Shown here in pieces: positions 15,842-24,904 of a stretch of 64,000 nucleotides of DNA (position 1 is the stretch's first letter; each line of letters opens with the position of its first letter). The notes beneath the pieces are model-generated. The model was not told the origin of the DNA, did no database searches, and saw nothing but the letters and a program-made list of their open reading frames with translations. The position numbers and the translations under genes were made by a program. Source of the stretch: CAVVYA01 sp963752345 (GTDB lineage Bacteria; Pseudomonadota; Alphaproteobacteria; SMXQ01); the NCBI GenBank assembly GCA_963752345.1, contig CAVVYA010000006.1, forward strand, positions 124,001 through 188,000, given 5' to 3'.

Positions 15842-17698
15842 ATGGCGTCACGTTTGAAGAAGCCGGCCGGCAATGGCGCCGGCAGGAAAGCCACTGGCCT
15901 GCAGTCGGTCGACCGGCCTGCCAATCTCGGCAAGAATAATAATAAGAAGATGGGCTGGGGCTCGGATGCGATTGCCGAATTCACCCAGCGGCTCGACCTC
16001 AAATACATGAGCCTGGTGCCCGGCGCGTCCTACCGCGGCTTCCACAACTCGATCGTCAACTACCTCGGCAATACCAATCCGCAGATGATCATCTGCCTGC
16101 ACGAGGAGCACTCGGTCGCCATCGCCCACGGCTACGCCAAGGTCACCGAGAAGCCGATGTTCGTCAGCGTGCATAGCAACGTCGGCCTGATGCACGCGAG
16201 CATGGCGATCTTCAACGCCTGGTGCGACCGCGTGCCGATGATCGTGTTCGGCGCGACCGGCCCGACCGATGCCGACCAGCGCCGGCCGTGGATCGACTGG
16301 ATCCACACGGTGGCCGACCAGGGCGCGCTGATCCGCGACTACACCAAGTGGGACAACCAGCCGGGCTCCGTTCCGGCGACCTTCGAGGCCATCCTGCGCG
16401 CGCGCCAGATCGCCTGCACCGCGCCGTTCGGCCCGACCTACATCAACCTCGACGCGGCGATGCAGGAAGCCAAGCTGCCGGCCGAGCCGGAATTTCCCGA
16501 TCCGGCGCGCTTCGAGCCGGCGCCGCCGCCGGCGCCGCCGCAGGAGTCGGTCGATACCGCCGCCGAGTGGCTGACCAAGGCCAAGCGCCCGGTCATCATG
16601 TGCGGCCGCGTGTCGCGCAGCCAGGACGACTGGGACGCGCGCGTCGAACTCGCCGAGGCGATCGGCGCGGTGGTGATCAGCGACATGCACAACCCCGCGG
16701 CTTTCCCGACCGAGCATCCGCTGCATCCGATCGAGCCGCGCTTCCGCCCGTCGGAGGCCTCGGCCGAGATCGTCGGCAATGCCGACGTCATCCTGGCGCT
16801 CGACTGGCTCGATCTCGCGGGCTTCTTCACCCAGACGCTCGGCAGCATCGACGTCAAGGCGAAGGTGATCAACTGCTCGGTCGACAGCTACATCCATCGC
16901 GGCTGGAGCATGGATTACCAGGCGCTGCCGCCGGCCGACCTGTCGATCCTGGCGACGCCCGACGCGCTGACCCGGCCGCTGCTCGCGGCGATCGACAAGC
17001 GCACCAAGGGCGCGCGTCACAAGACGCCGAAGATGAAGCTCAACCTGCCGCGCACCGCGGACAAAGGGCGGCGGGCCGGCGTCAAGCGCGGCATGAGCCT
17101 GCGCGATCTCGCCGTGGCGGTGACCTCGGCGCTCGAGGGCAAGCCGGTGAGCTACGCCAAACTGCCGCTCGGCTGGCCCGGCTTTGCCAGCAAGTTCAGC
17201 GGGCCGATGGATTACTACGGCCATGATGGCGGCGGCGGCGTGGGCTCGGGCAACGGCATCGCCATCGGCTGCGCGCTCGCCCTCATGGGCTCCGGCCGCA
17301 TCCCGGTGGCGCTGGTGGGCGACGGCGATTTCCTGATGGGCGTGAATGCCCTGTGGACCGCGGCGCGCTTCCAGATCCCGTTCCTGATGATCGTCTGCAA
17401 CAACCGCTCCTACTACAACGACGAGGCCCACCAGGAGCGCATGGCGGTCGCCCGCAGCCGGCCGGTCGAGAACAAGTGGATCGGCCAGCGGCTCGACGAC
17501 CCGGCGGTCGATCTCGCCGCCATGGCGCGCGCCCAGGGGCTCGAGGCCGAAGGCCCGGTGTGGGAGCTCGCCGACCTGCCGGCCGCCCTCGAACGGGGTC
17601 TCGAGGCGGTGCGGGCCGGCAAGGCCTATGTCATCGACGCCCGAATCGATCCGGGCTACGCCGAGGTCGAGATGAAGGGCGGGCGCAAGAAGGGCTGA
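15842..17698 (+). CDS. thiamine-pyrophosphate-dependent enzyme (acetolactate synthase/benzoylformate decarboxylase-like)
   Basis: A 618-residue three-domain TPP enzyme. The N-terminal PYR domain has the catalytic glutamate in CLHEEHSVAIAHGYAK. The C-terminal PP domain has the cofactor motif VGDGDFLMGVN ending in CNNRSYYND. The Lys-rich first ~40 residues are an extension ahead of the domain. Family reactions are decarboxylation or carboligation of 2-oxo acids. Position at the head of the catabolic cluster suggests it handles a 2-oxo acid intermediate (inference); biosynthetic acetolactate synthase is unlikely because no small subunit is adjacent. Confidence 0.85.
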   Translation: MASRLKKPAGNGAGRKATGLQSVDRPANLGKNNNKKMGWGSDAIAEFTQRLDLKYMSLVPGASYRGFHNSIVNYLGNTNPQMIICLHEEHSVAIAHGYAKVTEKPMFVSVHSNVGLMHASMAIFNAWCDRVPMIVFGATGPTDADQRRPWIDWIHTVADQGALIRDYTKWDNQPGSVPATFEAILRARQIACTAPFGPTYINLDAAMQEAKLPAEPEFPDPARFEPAPPPAPPQESVDTAAEWLTKAKRPVIMCGRVSRSQDDWDARVELAEAIGAVVISDMHNPAAFPTEHPLHPIEPRFRPSEASAEIVGNADVILALDWLDLAGFFTQTLGSIDVKAKVINCSVDSYIHRGWSMDYQALPPADLSILATPDALTRPLLAAIDKRTKGARHKTPKMKLNLPRTADKGRRAGVKRGMSLRDLAVAVTSALEGKPVSYAKLPLGWPGFASKFSGPMDYYGHDGGGGVGSGNGIAIGCALALMGSGRIPVALVGDGDFLMGVNALWTAARFQIPFLMIVCNNRSYYNDEAHQERMAVARSRPVENKWIGQRLDDPAVDLAAMARAQGLEAEGPVWELADLPAALERGLEAVRAGKAYVIDARIDPGYAEVEMKGGRKKG

Positions 17699-17707
17699 AA
17701 CGGGGGC

Positions 17708-17738
17708 AAAAGCCGTCCGCCTCGGGCGGGCGGCTTTT
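17708..17738 (+). terminator. rho-independent terminator after the TPP enzyme gene
   Basis: Stem AAAAGCCGTCCGCC / GGCGGGCGGCTTTT with a 3-base loop, one G-T wobble and a terminal T run, ~10 bp after the stop codon. Confidence 0.8.
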
Positions 17739-17739
17739 C

Positions 17740-17999
17740 ACCTCTTTTGCGCCGCTTCCAGGCGGCCTCGCCGGCTTGCTCATAACCCGCCAAGCGTCTA
17801 GTATTCGCCCGCTTTTAGGGTCGAGGCCCGTTCCGCGGGCTGATTGACAAAGCGCTGAATAAATACGAAGATATCTAACTATTAGAGACTAAACTAATTG
17901 GCGCGCGCGGTTCCGTGCTCGTAATCGGGCACTTTTGAACCGCGACTGCTGCCAGCGGCATTTCCGCCGGTTTTGTAACGTTCGAGGAGAGCGAGGACT
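17740..17999 (+). promoter_or_regulatory. AT-rich promoter region upstream of the Rieske ferredoxin operon
   Basis: No gene fits here. A perfect TTGACA at 17844-17849 is followed by unusually AT-rich DNA, including the short dyad TTAGAGACTAA at 17882-17892. No good -10 stands at standard spacing, so the exact start is uncertain. The region probably drives 18000-22604. GAGGAGAG just before 18000 is the ribosome-binding site. Confidence 0.4.
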
Positions 18000-18317
18000 A
18001 TGGCGCAGGCGCATCGCGTGGCGAAGACGAGCGACATCGAGGAAGAAGCCGGCAAGGCGTTCAAGATCGGCGACCGCGAGATCGCGGTGTGGCGGGTCGA
18101 CGGCCAGTTCTACGCGACCGACGACATCTGCACCCACGCTTATGCCTCGCTGGCGGACGGCTATGTGGAGGACGGCTGCGTCGAATGCCCGCTCCATGCC
18201 GGCCGGTTCGAGATTGCCACCGGCAAGGCGCAGGGCGCGCCGGTGTTCACCGACCTGAAAACCTATCCGGTGCGCGTCGAGGGCGACGATATCGTCGTCG
18301 AAGTGCCCGACGCGTAA
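18000..18317 (+). CDS. Rieske [2Fe-2S] ferredoxin component of a non-haem iron oxygenase
   Basis: A 105-residue protein with the Rieske ligands C44-x-H46 and C63-x2-H66, separated by the canonical 16 residues. It is the right size for the ferredoxin of a three-component ring-hydroxylating dioxygenase. It is the first gene of the operon running to 22604. Likely partners are the reductase at 14432-15664 and the oxygenase at 22734-24508. Confidence 0.93.
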   Translation: MAQAHRVAKTSDIEEEAGKAFKIGDREIAVWRVDGQFYATDDICTHAYASLADGYVEDGCVECPLHAGRFEIATGKAQGAPVFTDLKTYPVRVEGDDIVVEVPDA

Positions 18318-18345
18318 GCCCATCACGGCGTCGAGGGAGAGAAGC

Positions 18346-18916
18346 ATGGCAAAAGACTCCGATCTGATTCCGCGCATTCCCTACGAGGAATTCGACGCGG
18401 GCCTGAAGGAGGCGCTCCGTCCCAAGGTGGAGCGGCTCGGCTATTGCGGCGAGATCTGGCAGATCGGCGCCAATGTGCCGAAGTCCACGTTGTCTTTCGC
18501 CAATCTGACCGAAGACCTCAAGGACGAGATGCCGGCGAAGGTCGTGGAACTGGTGGCGCTGACGGTCGCCGGGGTCATGGGCAACGTCTACGAGCGCAAT
18601 CAGCATGAGCGCCTGGCCGACAAGCTCGGCTACGGCCGCGACTGGATCGCCGCCGTCAACAAGCTGGAGGGCGACGCGGCCACCGGTCTGTCGGACGACG
18701 AGCGCAAGATCCAGAAGTTCGTCATCGCGGCGATCTACCGCCGCGGGCACGATTCCAAGGCGCTGTTCGACGATATGGCGCGTGCGGTCGGACCGAAGAC
18801 CGCGACGGGCATTTTGATGTCGGTCGGCCGCTGCATGATGCACGCGATCTTCGTCAACACGCTCGAGCTCGAACCGCCGGTGACGCTCGCTGTTCGAGAA
18901 GGAGAAGGCGGCTTAG
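18346..18916 (+). CDS. carboxymuconolactone decarboxylase-fold protein, copy 1
   Basis: About 189 residues of CMD/AhpD-like fold. The core helix reads MGNVYERNQHERLADKLGYG, where family members have C-x2-C-x3-H; here both cysteines are absent and the His remains. The frame slips at about 18890: one extra base changes the tail, which in the correct frame reads SLFEKEKAA and stops at 18914-18916, immediately before the ATG of copy 2. The exact reaction is unknown; lack of the redox cysteines argues against peroxidase activity. Confidence 0.78.
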
Positions 18917-19465
18917 ATGAGCAAGGATCTGGTACCGCGTATCGAATACGAGGACATCGAGCCCTCGCTCAAGGAGCTGTTCCGCCCGCGCGTCGAGCGG
19001 CTGGGCTATCTCGGCGAATTCTTCCGCGTGATGTCGGCGCAGCCCGAGACGATGAAGGGCTTCTTCACCATCACGGAAAGCCTGAAGACGGCGATTCCCG
19101 ACAATTACACCGAGATCGTCTCGCTCGCGCTGTCGAGCCGATACGGCAATCTCTACGAGCAGTATCAGAACGAGCAGTTGAGCCGCAAGCTCGGCTTCTC
19201 CGATGCCTGGATCCGCGAGGCGCTCGCGCCAGTCCACGGGCCCGACAGCGTGTTCAAGCCGGACGAGAAGGCGGTGCAGGCCTTCGCCATCGCCGCCGGT
19301 ATGTCGATCGGGCGCGACACCCAGGCCGAGTTCAAGGCGCTGGTCGAAGCGATCGGGCCGGAGAAGGCGATTGCCGTGCTGTGGCTGGTGACGCGCACCG
19401 TGTCGCACGCGCTGATCAGCAACACGCTGCAGCTCGAAGCGCCCGTCCAATCGATTTTCAAATAA
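18917..19465 (+). CDS. carboxymuconolactone decarboxylase-fold protein, copy 2
   Basis: A 182-residue paralogue of the preceding gene, sharing (I/V)PRI-YE-, RPKVERLGY/RPRVERLGY and the helix YGNLYEQYQNEQLSRKLGF. The position that is His in copy 1 is Asn here, and again no cysteine is present. The start codon follows the upstream stop with no gap. The pair may form a heteromer (inference). Confidence 0.8.
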   Translation: MSKDLVPRIEYEDIEPSLKELFRPRVERLGYLGEFFRVMSAQPETMKGFFTITESLKTAIPDNYTEIVSLALSSRYGNLYEQYQNEQLSRKLGFSDAWIREALAPVHGPDSVFKPDEKAVQAFAIAAGMSIGRDTQAEFKALVEAIGPEKAIAVLWLVTRTVSHALISNTLQLEAPVQSIFK

Positions 19466-19497
19466 TCGTCATAACCAAGAAGATCAGAGGAAACATT

Positions 19498-20503
19498 ATG
19501 GCTGTCGATATCAAGGTGCCCGATACGTTCCTGTGGCTGACGGAGCAGGATGTCTGCTCGCTGATCGACCTCAAGGACAGCATCGCGGCGCTGGAGAAGG
19601 GCCTGATGATGGAGGCCGAGGGCAAGGCCATCAACATGACCAAGACCCAGACGGTGTGGAAGGTCGGCAGCCTCAACGTCACCGGCGCGCAGTTCACCGG
19701 CGACGGCCTGGTCGGCGCCAAGGTGTGGACCAACGCCAACCTCGGCGCGGCGCCGCTGATCATTCTGCACGGTTCGGAAGACGGCCAGATCCGCAGCATC
19801 ATCGAGGCCTTCGCGCTCGGCCAGATGCGCACCGCCGCCCTGTCCTCGGTCGCCACCAAGTGGCTGTCCCAGGAAGGCGCCGACGAGATGACGATCATCG
19901 GCTCGGGCCATCAGGCTCTGCCGCAGGTCTCCGCCGTGCGCTCCGTGCGCCCGATCAAGCGGGTGCGCGTATGGAGCCGAACGCCGGCCAACCGCGCCGC
20001 CTTCGTGGCGGACATCCGCAAGACCTGGCCGGAACTCAAGGTCGAGGATTGCCCCACGGTCGAGGCCGCGGTGAAGGATTTCGCCGATCATCACCACCTT
20101 CACCCGCGCCACGGAGCCCTATCTGTTCGCCGACATGCTGGCCAAGGGCACCCATATCAACGCGGGCGGCGCCATTATTCCGACCAATAAGGAAATCGAT
20201 ACCAGCGTCGTTCAGCGCTGCTCGAAGATCGTCTGCGACAACTTGGCGCAGGTGCAAAAAGGCGCCAAGGAACTCATTGATTACGTGGCGGCGGGAGGCA
20301 GCTGGGACAAGGTCACGCCGATTTGCAACCTGGTTAAGGAACAAAAACCTCGGCCAGAGGGCGCCGACCTCACTATATATAAGTTCATGGGCATGGGCCT
20401 GGCCGACATGGCCTCTGCCGTTGAAGTTTACCGCCGGGCGGTCGCCAAGAAGGTGGGCTTGGATTTCCCCCACCCGCACCGCTCGCAGCCCAAGCTGCTG
20501 TAA
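19498..20503 (+). CDS. ornithine cyclodeaminase/mu-crystallin-family protein, frameshifted
   Basis: About 334 residues. Family signatures are GLVGAKVWTNANLGAAPLI, GQMRTAALSSVATKWL and the Rossmann motif MTIIGSGHQALPQVSAVRSV. One extra base near 20089 breaks the frame; the corrected sequence continues DITTFTRATEPYLFADM, then GTHINAGGA, and ends at 20503. The family covers ornithine cyclodeaminase, alanine dehydrogenase and ketimine reductases, all NAD(P)-linked. Its place among oxygenase genes suggests reduction or deamination of a nitrogen-bearing intermediate (inference). Confidence 0.82.
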
Positions 20504-20527
20504 CCTTTTGCGATACGGAGAAGCACA

Positions 20528-21655
20528 ATGCCGTTCGATTTAAGCCAGAAGTTCAAAATGGTCGACCAGTCCGGGCGCCAGTCGCCGGACAAGCACATCT
20601 GGAAAGACCACTCGCTGGAACTGTGGGAACCCCTGGTCATCCGCAAGGAAGAGATCGCGGCCGAGGTCGACCGTCTGGCCCAGAAGGCGCGCCCCAACAA
20701 TGGCATCCGCCGCACCCAACTGGTCCATCCGCGCGCCGAAGAGGGCACCCTGAGCTTCGCGCCGGGCATCGGCCTGTCGATCGACGTGCTGCTGCCGGGC
20801 GAACGCAGCCAGCGCGTGCGCACCAATGCCTCGGTGGTGGACTTCTGCATCCAGGGCGCGGGCTCGGTGCTGTTGAAGAACCAGCGCTTCGACTTCAATC
20901 AGTACGACGTGCTGACCACGCCGGGCATGGCGGTACACGAATACGTCAACGACACGAACGAGATCCAGGTCCGCTTGCGCTACAGCAACGCGCCTTTGCT
21001 GCATCGCCTGAAGGTGCTGTGGCTCGACGAGGATCCGCCAGAGGACAACCACGATTTCACCGAGACCGCGGACGAGGTCAAGGAGAAGCCGCAGAGCCCC
21101 TATGGCACGTTCCAGCTCACCGAGGACGGCGCCTGGCTGATGCCCTACGAGAAGCTGATCAGCCCCGATCCGATCGCCATCAAGCCGCATCACTGGCCGT
21201 GGCGCCGCGTCAAGGAAGAGCTCGACAAGCTCGCCGCGCTGGGCTCGTCCTACAAGGGCCGCCGTCTGTATCTGCTCTATGATCCGGCGACGGGCCGCAC
21301 CAACGGCACCAACCCGAACTTCTTCTCGGCGCTGACGATCCGCCCGCAGGGCATCGTCGACCGTCCGCACCGCCACGCCTCGGCCGCCATCAACTACTAC
21401 TTCGGCGGCGAGGGCCATTCGGTGGTGCAGGGCGAGCGCGTCGACTGGAAGGCCGGCGACCTGATGCTCTCGGCCCCGGGCTGGGCCATTCACAACCACG
21501 CCACGGACGTCGGTCCGGTGTATGAGATGACGATCCAGGACATGCCGTTCCTGATCAACACCGACGGTCTGCTGTGGCAAGAGGACCTCAAGGGTCCGAT
21601 CTCCCTGCTCGGCTCCCACGCCGGGTTCGATACCAACCGCACCAAGGTGGCCTGA
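20528..21655 (+). CDS. bicupin protein (gentisate 1,2-dioxygenase-like)
   Basis: 375 residues with two cupin domains. The N-terminal cupin is around GSVLLKNQRFDFNQYDVLTT. The C-terminal cupin has HRHASAAINYYF and GWAIHNH, which supply His ligands for a metal. Size and arrangement match bicupin ring-cleaving dioxygenases such as gentisate dioxygenase, with an iron-type ligand set only in the second cupin. It lies between the cyclodeaminase-like gene and the aldolase gene, which fits ring cleavage followed by C-C cleavage. Confidence 0.82.
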   Translation: MPFDLSQKFKMVDQSGRQSPDKHIWKDHSLELWEPLVIRKEEIAAEVDRLAQKARPNNGIRRTQLVHPRAEEGTLSFAPGIGLSIDVLLPGERSQRVRTNASVVDFCIQGAGSVLLKNQRFDFNQYDVLTTPGMAVHEYVNDTNEIQVRLRYSNAPLLHRLKVLWLDEDPPEDNHDFTETADEVKEKPQSPYGTFQLTEDGAWLMPYEKLISPDPIAIKPHHWPWRRVKEELDKLAALGSSYKGRRLYLLYDPATGRTNGTNPNFFSALTIRPQGIVDRPHRHASAAINYYFGGEGHSVVQGERVDWKAGDLMLSAPGWAIHNHATDVGPVYEMTIQDMPFLINTDGLLWQEDLKGPISLLGSHAGFDTNRTKVA

Positions 21656-21656
21656 C

Positions 21657-22604
21657 GTGATCAAACTGAAGAACAACTTCCTGCGCGGGTCCTATCCGCC
21701 GGCCGTGACGCCGTTCAAGAAGGGCGAGGTGGACTACGACAAGTTCGCCGAGATCTGCGACTACATGATCGACAACGGCAGCCACGGCATCCTGGTCACC
21801 GGCACCACCGGCGAACCCTCGACGCTGACCACCCAGGAGCGCATCCAGCTCTACAAGGTGGCGGTGGAAACCACGGCGGGGCGCGTCCCCGTCGTCGCCG
21901 CGACCGGCTCCCAGTCGATGGCCGACACGCTGGAGCTGACCAAGGGTGCCGAGAAGGCCGGCGTCGACGCGCTGCTCATCGTGACGCCCTATTACGTGCG
22001 TCCGCCGCAGCGCGGCCTGGTCGAATATTACAACACGATCGGCAAGAAGACCGGCCTGCCGATGATGATCTATCACATCCCGGGCCGCACGGCGGTGAGC
22101 GTCACGCTCGACACCGTCGAGCAGATCATGGAAAAGACGCCGCATCTGGTCGGCATCAAGCACGCGGTGAACGATCTCGGATTCGTCACCCACGCGCTCG
22201 ACCGCTTCGGCTTCGACTTCCGCATCTTCGTCGGCCTCGAGGACCTGAGCTTCCCGATGCTCTGCATCGGCGCCTGCGGCCTGATGAACGCGGTCGGCAA
22301 CGTGCAGCCGCGCAAAGTCGCGGACCTCTACGAGCACACCGTGAAGGGCAATATCGAGGCGGCGCGCAAGCTGCACTACGATCTGGCCGAGCTCAACGAG
22401 GCGGTGTTCTACGACACCAACCCGATCGCGATTAAATACATCCTGATGAAGATGGGCGTGCTCGACAAGAACGAGCACCGCCTGCCCATGGCCTCGGCCA
22501 CCGCCGAAGTCGCGGCCCGCCTCGACGGCGTGATGAAGCGCGCCGGCCTGAGCGGCGGCGGCAAGAAGGCCAAGAAGAACGGCAAGCACAAGAAGGCGGC
22601 GTAA
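21657..22604 (+). CDS. DapA-family (dihydrodipicolinate synthase-like) aldolase
   Basis: A 315-residue class I aldolase-fold protein. It has the pyruvate-binding motif G49TTGE53, catalytic Tyr139 in MIYHIPGR and the Schiff-base Lys168 in GIKHA. It begins with GTG one base after the upstream stop. The Lys-rich tail (KKAKKNGKHKKAA) is an odd addition. Family members include biosynthetic DapA and catabolic hydratase-aldolases that cleave oxygenated aromatic side chains; operon context favours the catabolic kind. Confidence 0.88.
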   Translation: MIKLKNNFLRGSYPPAVTPFKKGEVDYDKFAEICDYMIDNGSHGILVTGTTGEPSTLTTQERIQLYKVAVETTAGRVPVVAATGSQSMADTLELTKGAEKAGVDALLIVTPYYVRPPQRGLVEYYNTIGKKTGLPMMIYHIPGRTAVSVTLDTVEQIMEKTPHLVGIKHAVNDLGFVTHALDRFGFDFRIFVGLEDLSFPMLCIGACGLMNAVGNVQPRKVADLYEHTVKGNIEAARKLHYDLAELNEAVFYDTNPIAIKYILMKMGVLDKNEHRLPMASATAEVAARLDGVMKRAGLSGGGKKAKKNGKHKKAA

Positions 22605-22659
22605 TCCGGTTTCCGCCGCGCGCGGCCACCGCGCGCGGTTCAGTGCTTCCCTGAACGTG

Positions 22660-22689
22660 AAAAGCCCGGTGAGTGATCACCGGGCTTTT
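22660..22689. terminator. bidirectional terminator between the aldolase and oxygenase beta genes
   Basis: Perfect 13-bp stem (AAAAGCCCGGTGA / TCACCGGGCTTTT) with a GTGA loop. T runs at both ends serve the convergent transcripts. Confidence 0.88.
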
Positions 22690-22733
22690 TGTCTGCGGCA
22701 ACCGCAGCGATGTCGCTGCGGTGCTGGCGCGCC

Positions 22734-23237
22734 TCAGATCGGAAACACGATCGTCGCCGGCACCATCTCCGAATCATACACGCAGGTGCGCTCCTGCAGC
22801 TTGAGCGCGCCGCCGACGCGCACGAAGGTGTCGACGTAGCGGCCGGCGTTGAGGATCTTGGTGAACTCGTCGGGCAGGGTTTCGAGCACCTGGTAGTTGG
22901 CCTCGGCCTTGACCGTGTCGCCGTCGACCGCGCGGATGCGCGTGTTGGTGATGTAGTGGCGCAGGTAGCGCTTGCGGTAGACCACCGTCTTGGTCACGCC
23001 GACGACGCGGTCGATCAGGCCGCCGCGGCCCTCGGCGAACATCACGGCGAGCGGCAGGCCCTGATCCCAGTTCTCGCGCGGCAGGATCTTGTAGACGCAG
23101 TTCTCGGTGAAGAAGTCGGGCCACTGGGTGACGTCGCCGTCATCCAGGCAATCGGCGTAGGCCGTATTGAACTCCTCGATCTCATAGCGCAACGCGGCGA
23201 GATCCGCGGCCGGGTTGGTTTTTGTCATTGTGTTCAT
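22734..23237 (-). CDS. aromatic-ring-hydroxylating dioxygenase beta subunit
   Basis: About 167 residues of the SnoaL/NTF2-like beta-subunit family: IEEFNTAYADCLDDGDV, WPDFFTENCVYKI, and VVYRKRYLRHYITNTRI. The subunit is structural in the alpha3beta3 oxygenase. The ATG at 23237 is preferred because AAGGA precedes it; a GTG at 23258 overlapping the alpha-subunit stop is an alternative. It is co-transcribed with the alpha subunit directly upstream. Confidence 0.9.
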   Translation of the reverse strand: MNTMTKTNPAADLAALRYEIEEFNTAYADCLDDGDVTQWPDFFTENCVYKILPRENWDQGLPLAVMFAEGRGGLIDRVVGVTKTVVYRKRYLRHYITNTRIRAVDGDTVKAEANYQVLETLPDEFTKILNAGRYVDTFVRVGGALKLQERTCVYDSEMVPATIVFPI

Positions 23238-23254
23238 CGTCCTTGCTCCGGCCG

Positions 23255-24508
23255 TCACAGGCCCATGACCTTACGATAGCCATTGTAGAAAGCGCGGATC
23301 GCCGATTCGGTCACCATATGGTCCGTATCCTCGAGCTCGCGACCGCCCATTTCTACCACGGCGGACGCTTCCGGATACTTGGAAAGGCCGGCCTGGGTGG
23401 CTTCCAGAACCTCGCTGTCGTCGGCCGAAACGAAGCCCGCCGGGCCCATCAAATTGCCCTGGCGCAGGCGCTTCGCGGTCATTTCCTCGGGTTCGTCGGC
23501 GAAGCCGAAATAGGTCCAGTGCATGTCGAAGACCTCCGGTCCGATGACCTGGATCTGCCGCATGGCCAGGGTGTTCGACTGCTGCTGCACCATCAGGTTG
23601 GGCCACAGGGTCTGCATTACCACCGTCGCGTCGCCGGCGAATTCCTTCTCCGGCTGCAGCATGAGCGGATTGGCCAGCGTGAAGGTCGCCTGGTTCTGGC
23701 GGATGTCGGCGGTCGCCTCGTCGGCCTTGCGCTCGCCGCGCTGGGACACCAACACCGAGTGCAGGCCCAAGCCTTCGTCCATTTGCACCTTCGACGGATT
23801 GTCGGCGCGGAACAGGCTGAACGAGGTGAGGAACACGTGCAGCAGGGAGGCGTGATAGGGATCCTTGATGTTCTCGAACACCAGCTTCCAGTTGCAGCGG
23901 ATGCGCTGGCGCTGGTAGCCGAGCACCTTGAGCGGCCGTCCGCTGAACACGCGGTCGAACCAGCCGATCATCTTGGGGCCGAGATACTCTTCCAGGCTCG
24001 GCATGCCGTGGTCGAAACTGGCGAAGATCACGCCGTGGCGCACCGCGACCTTGAGCTGCTGCAGATTGTGCTGCGACAGATCGAAGTCCTTCGGCATGCC
24101 GCCTTTCTTGTGGATGCCGCGGCGGAACGGGACGGCGATCGTCTCGCCCTTCAGGTTGTAGGTCCATTGATGGTAGGGGCAGATGAACTCGGTCTTGCCC
24201 GTGCCGTGCTTGTCGTAGCAGAACTGCACGCCGCGATGGGCGCAGCGGTTGACCACGACGCGCACCTGGCCATCGTCGTCGCGCAGGAAGATCACCGGCT
24301 TGTCGCCGACCTTGGTCTGGCGGAAATCGCCCGGATTGGGGATCTCGCATTCGAGACCGATGTAATTGTAGGTGGCGCCGCTGAACACGACCTCCAATTC
24401 ACGCTGGAAGATTTCGGGCGCGCTGTAGACCCAATAGGGCACGCGGGCCGTCTGCTCCGTGGGCCACGTGAAATCCAGGAAATTGTCGGTCTTCAATGCC
24501 GTCGCCAT
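23255..24508 (-). CDS. aromatic-ring-hydroxylating dioxygenase alpha subunit (Rieske/mononuclear iron)
   Basis: A 417-residue catalytic subunit. Rieske ligands are C89-x-H91 and C110-x2-H113. The mononuclear iron site begins at D216-PYH219-ASLLH224. It would insert O2 into an aromatic or similar substrate with electrons from the Rieske ferredoxin. Genes for the ferredoxin and reductase are in the same cluster but on the opposite strand. The substrate is not determinable from sequence. Confidence 0.94.
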   Translation of the reverse strand: MATALKTDNFLDFTWPTEQTARVPYWVYSAPEIFQRELEVVFSGATYNYIGLECEIPNPGDFRQTKVGDKPVIFLRDDDGQVRVVVNRCAHRGVQFCYDKHGTGKTEFICPYHQWTYNLKGETIAVPFRRGIHKKGGMPKDFDLSQHNLQQLKVAVRHGVIFASFDHGMPSLEEYLGPKMIGWFDRVFSGRPLKVLGYQRQRIRCNWKLVFENIKDPYHASLLHVFLTSFSLFRADNPSKVQMDEGLGLHSVLVSQRGERKADEATADIRQNQATFTLANPLMLQPEKEFAGDATVVMQTLWPNLMVQQQSNTLAMRQIQVIGPEVFDMHWTYFGFADEPEEMTAKRLRQGNLMGPAGFVSADDSEVLEATQAGLSKYPEASAVVEMGGRELEDTDHMVTESAIRAFYNGYRKVMGL

Positions 24509-24904
24509 GTTACCCGTCCACCAAAACTGTTAACGCGAGGAGCGTCGACTGACCGCGTCTGCCCGGCCCGCGATCTCAGGGACCCCGGGTAAGGTCAAGT
24601 TTGGCCAGCGATAACCGCCCTTACAGGGCAGATGGGCTGCGCCAAAAGAGCGGCTTGCAAAAAGCTTAGATATTAAAATATAAGCTATCTATGTGGTTTT
24701 GGCCAGGGGAAGCAGAGCGAAATTTTCCATTCTTCTCACTCATGGCTAACCCTGGAGATGTGGGGAAAACTGGCTTGGTTTCAAGCTTGTACCGGTTATG
24801 ATGCGTCCGCCCACAGCCCACAGCTGCGGGTTCCAAAACAAAAAACCGGGACCCCGGGCGGCGCTGAACAATGTCGGAATCATACGAATAGGAAGGATCG
24901 GGAG
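24509..24904. promoter_or_regulatory. divergent promoter region with AT-rich dyad
   Basis: 396 bp without a gene, between the oxygenase genes (minus) and the TAXI importer (plus). The central part (about 24655-24700) is strikingly AT-rich and holds an imperfect 24-bp dyad at 24663-24686 (half-sites AGCTTA..ATATT and its complement, 10 of 12 positions matched). This is a plausible operator shared by both divergent units. Ribosome-binding AGGA..GGGAG precedes 24905. Confidence 0.5.

Noticed and set aside
15842..17698. Biosynthetic acetolactate synthase large subunit
   Set aside because: No small regulatory subunit is adjacent and the gene heads a catabolic cluster; only the TPP family is certain.
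18917..19465. AhpD-type alkylhydroperoxidase
   Set aside because: The C-x2-C redox pair is absent, so only the fold can be claimed.
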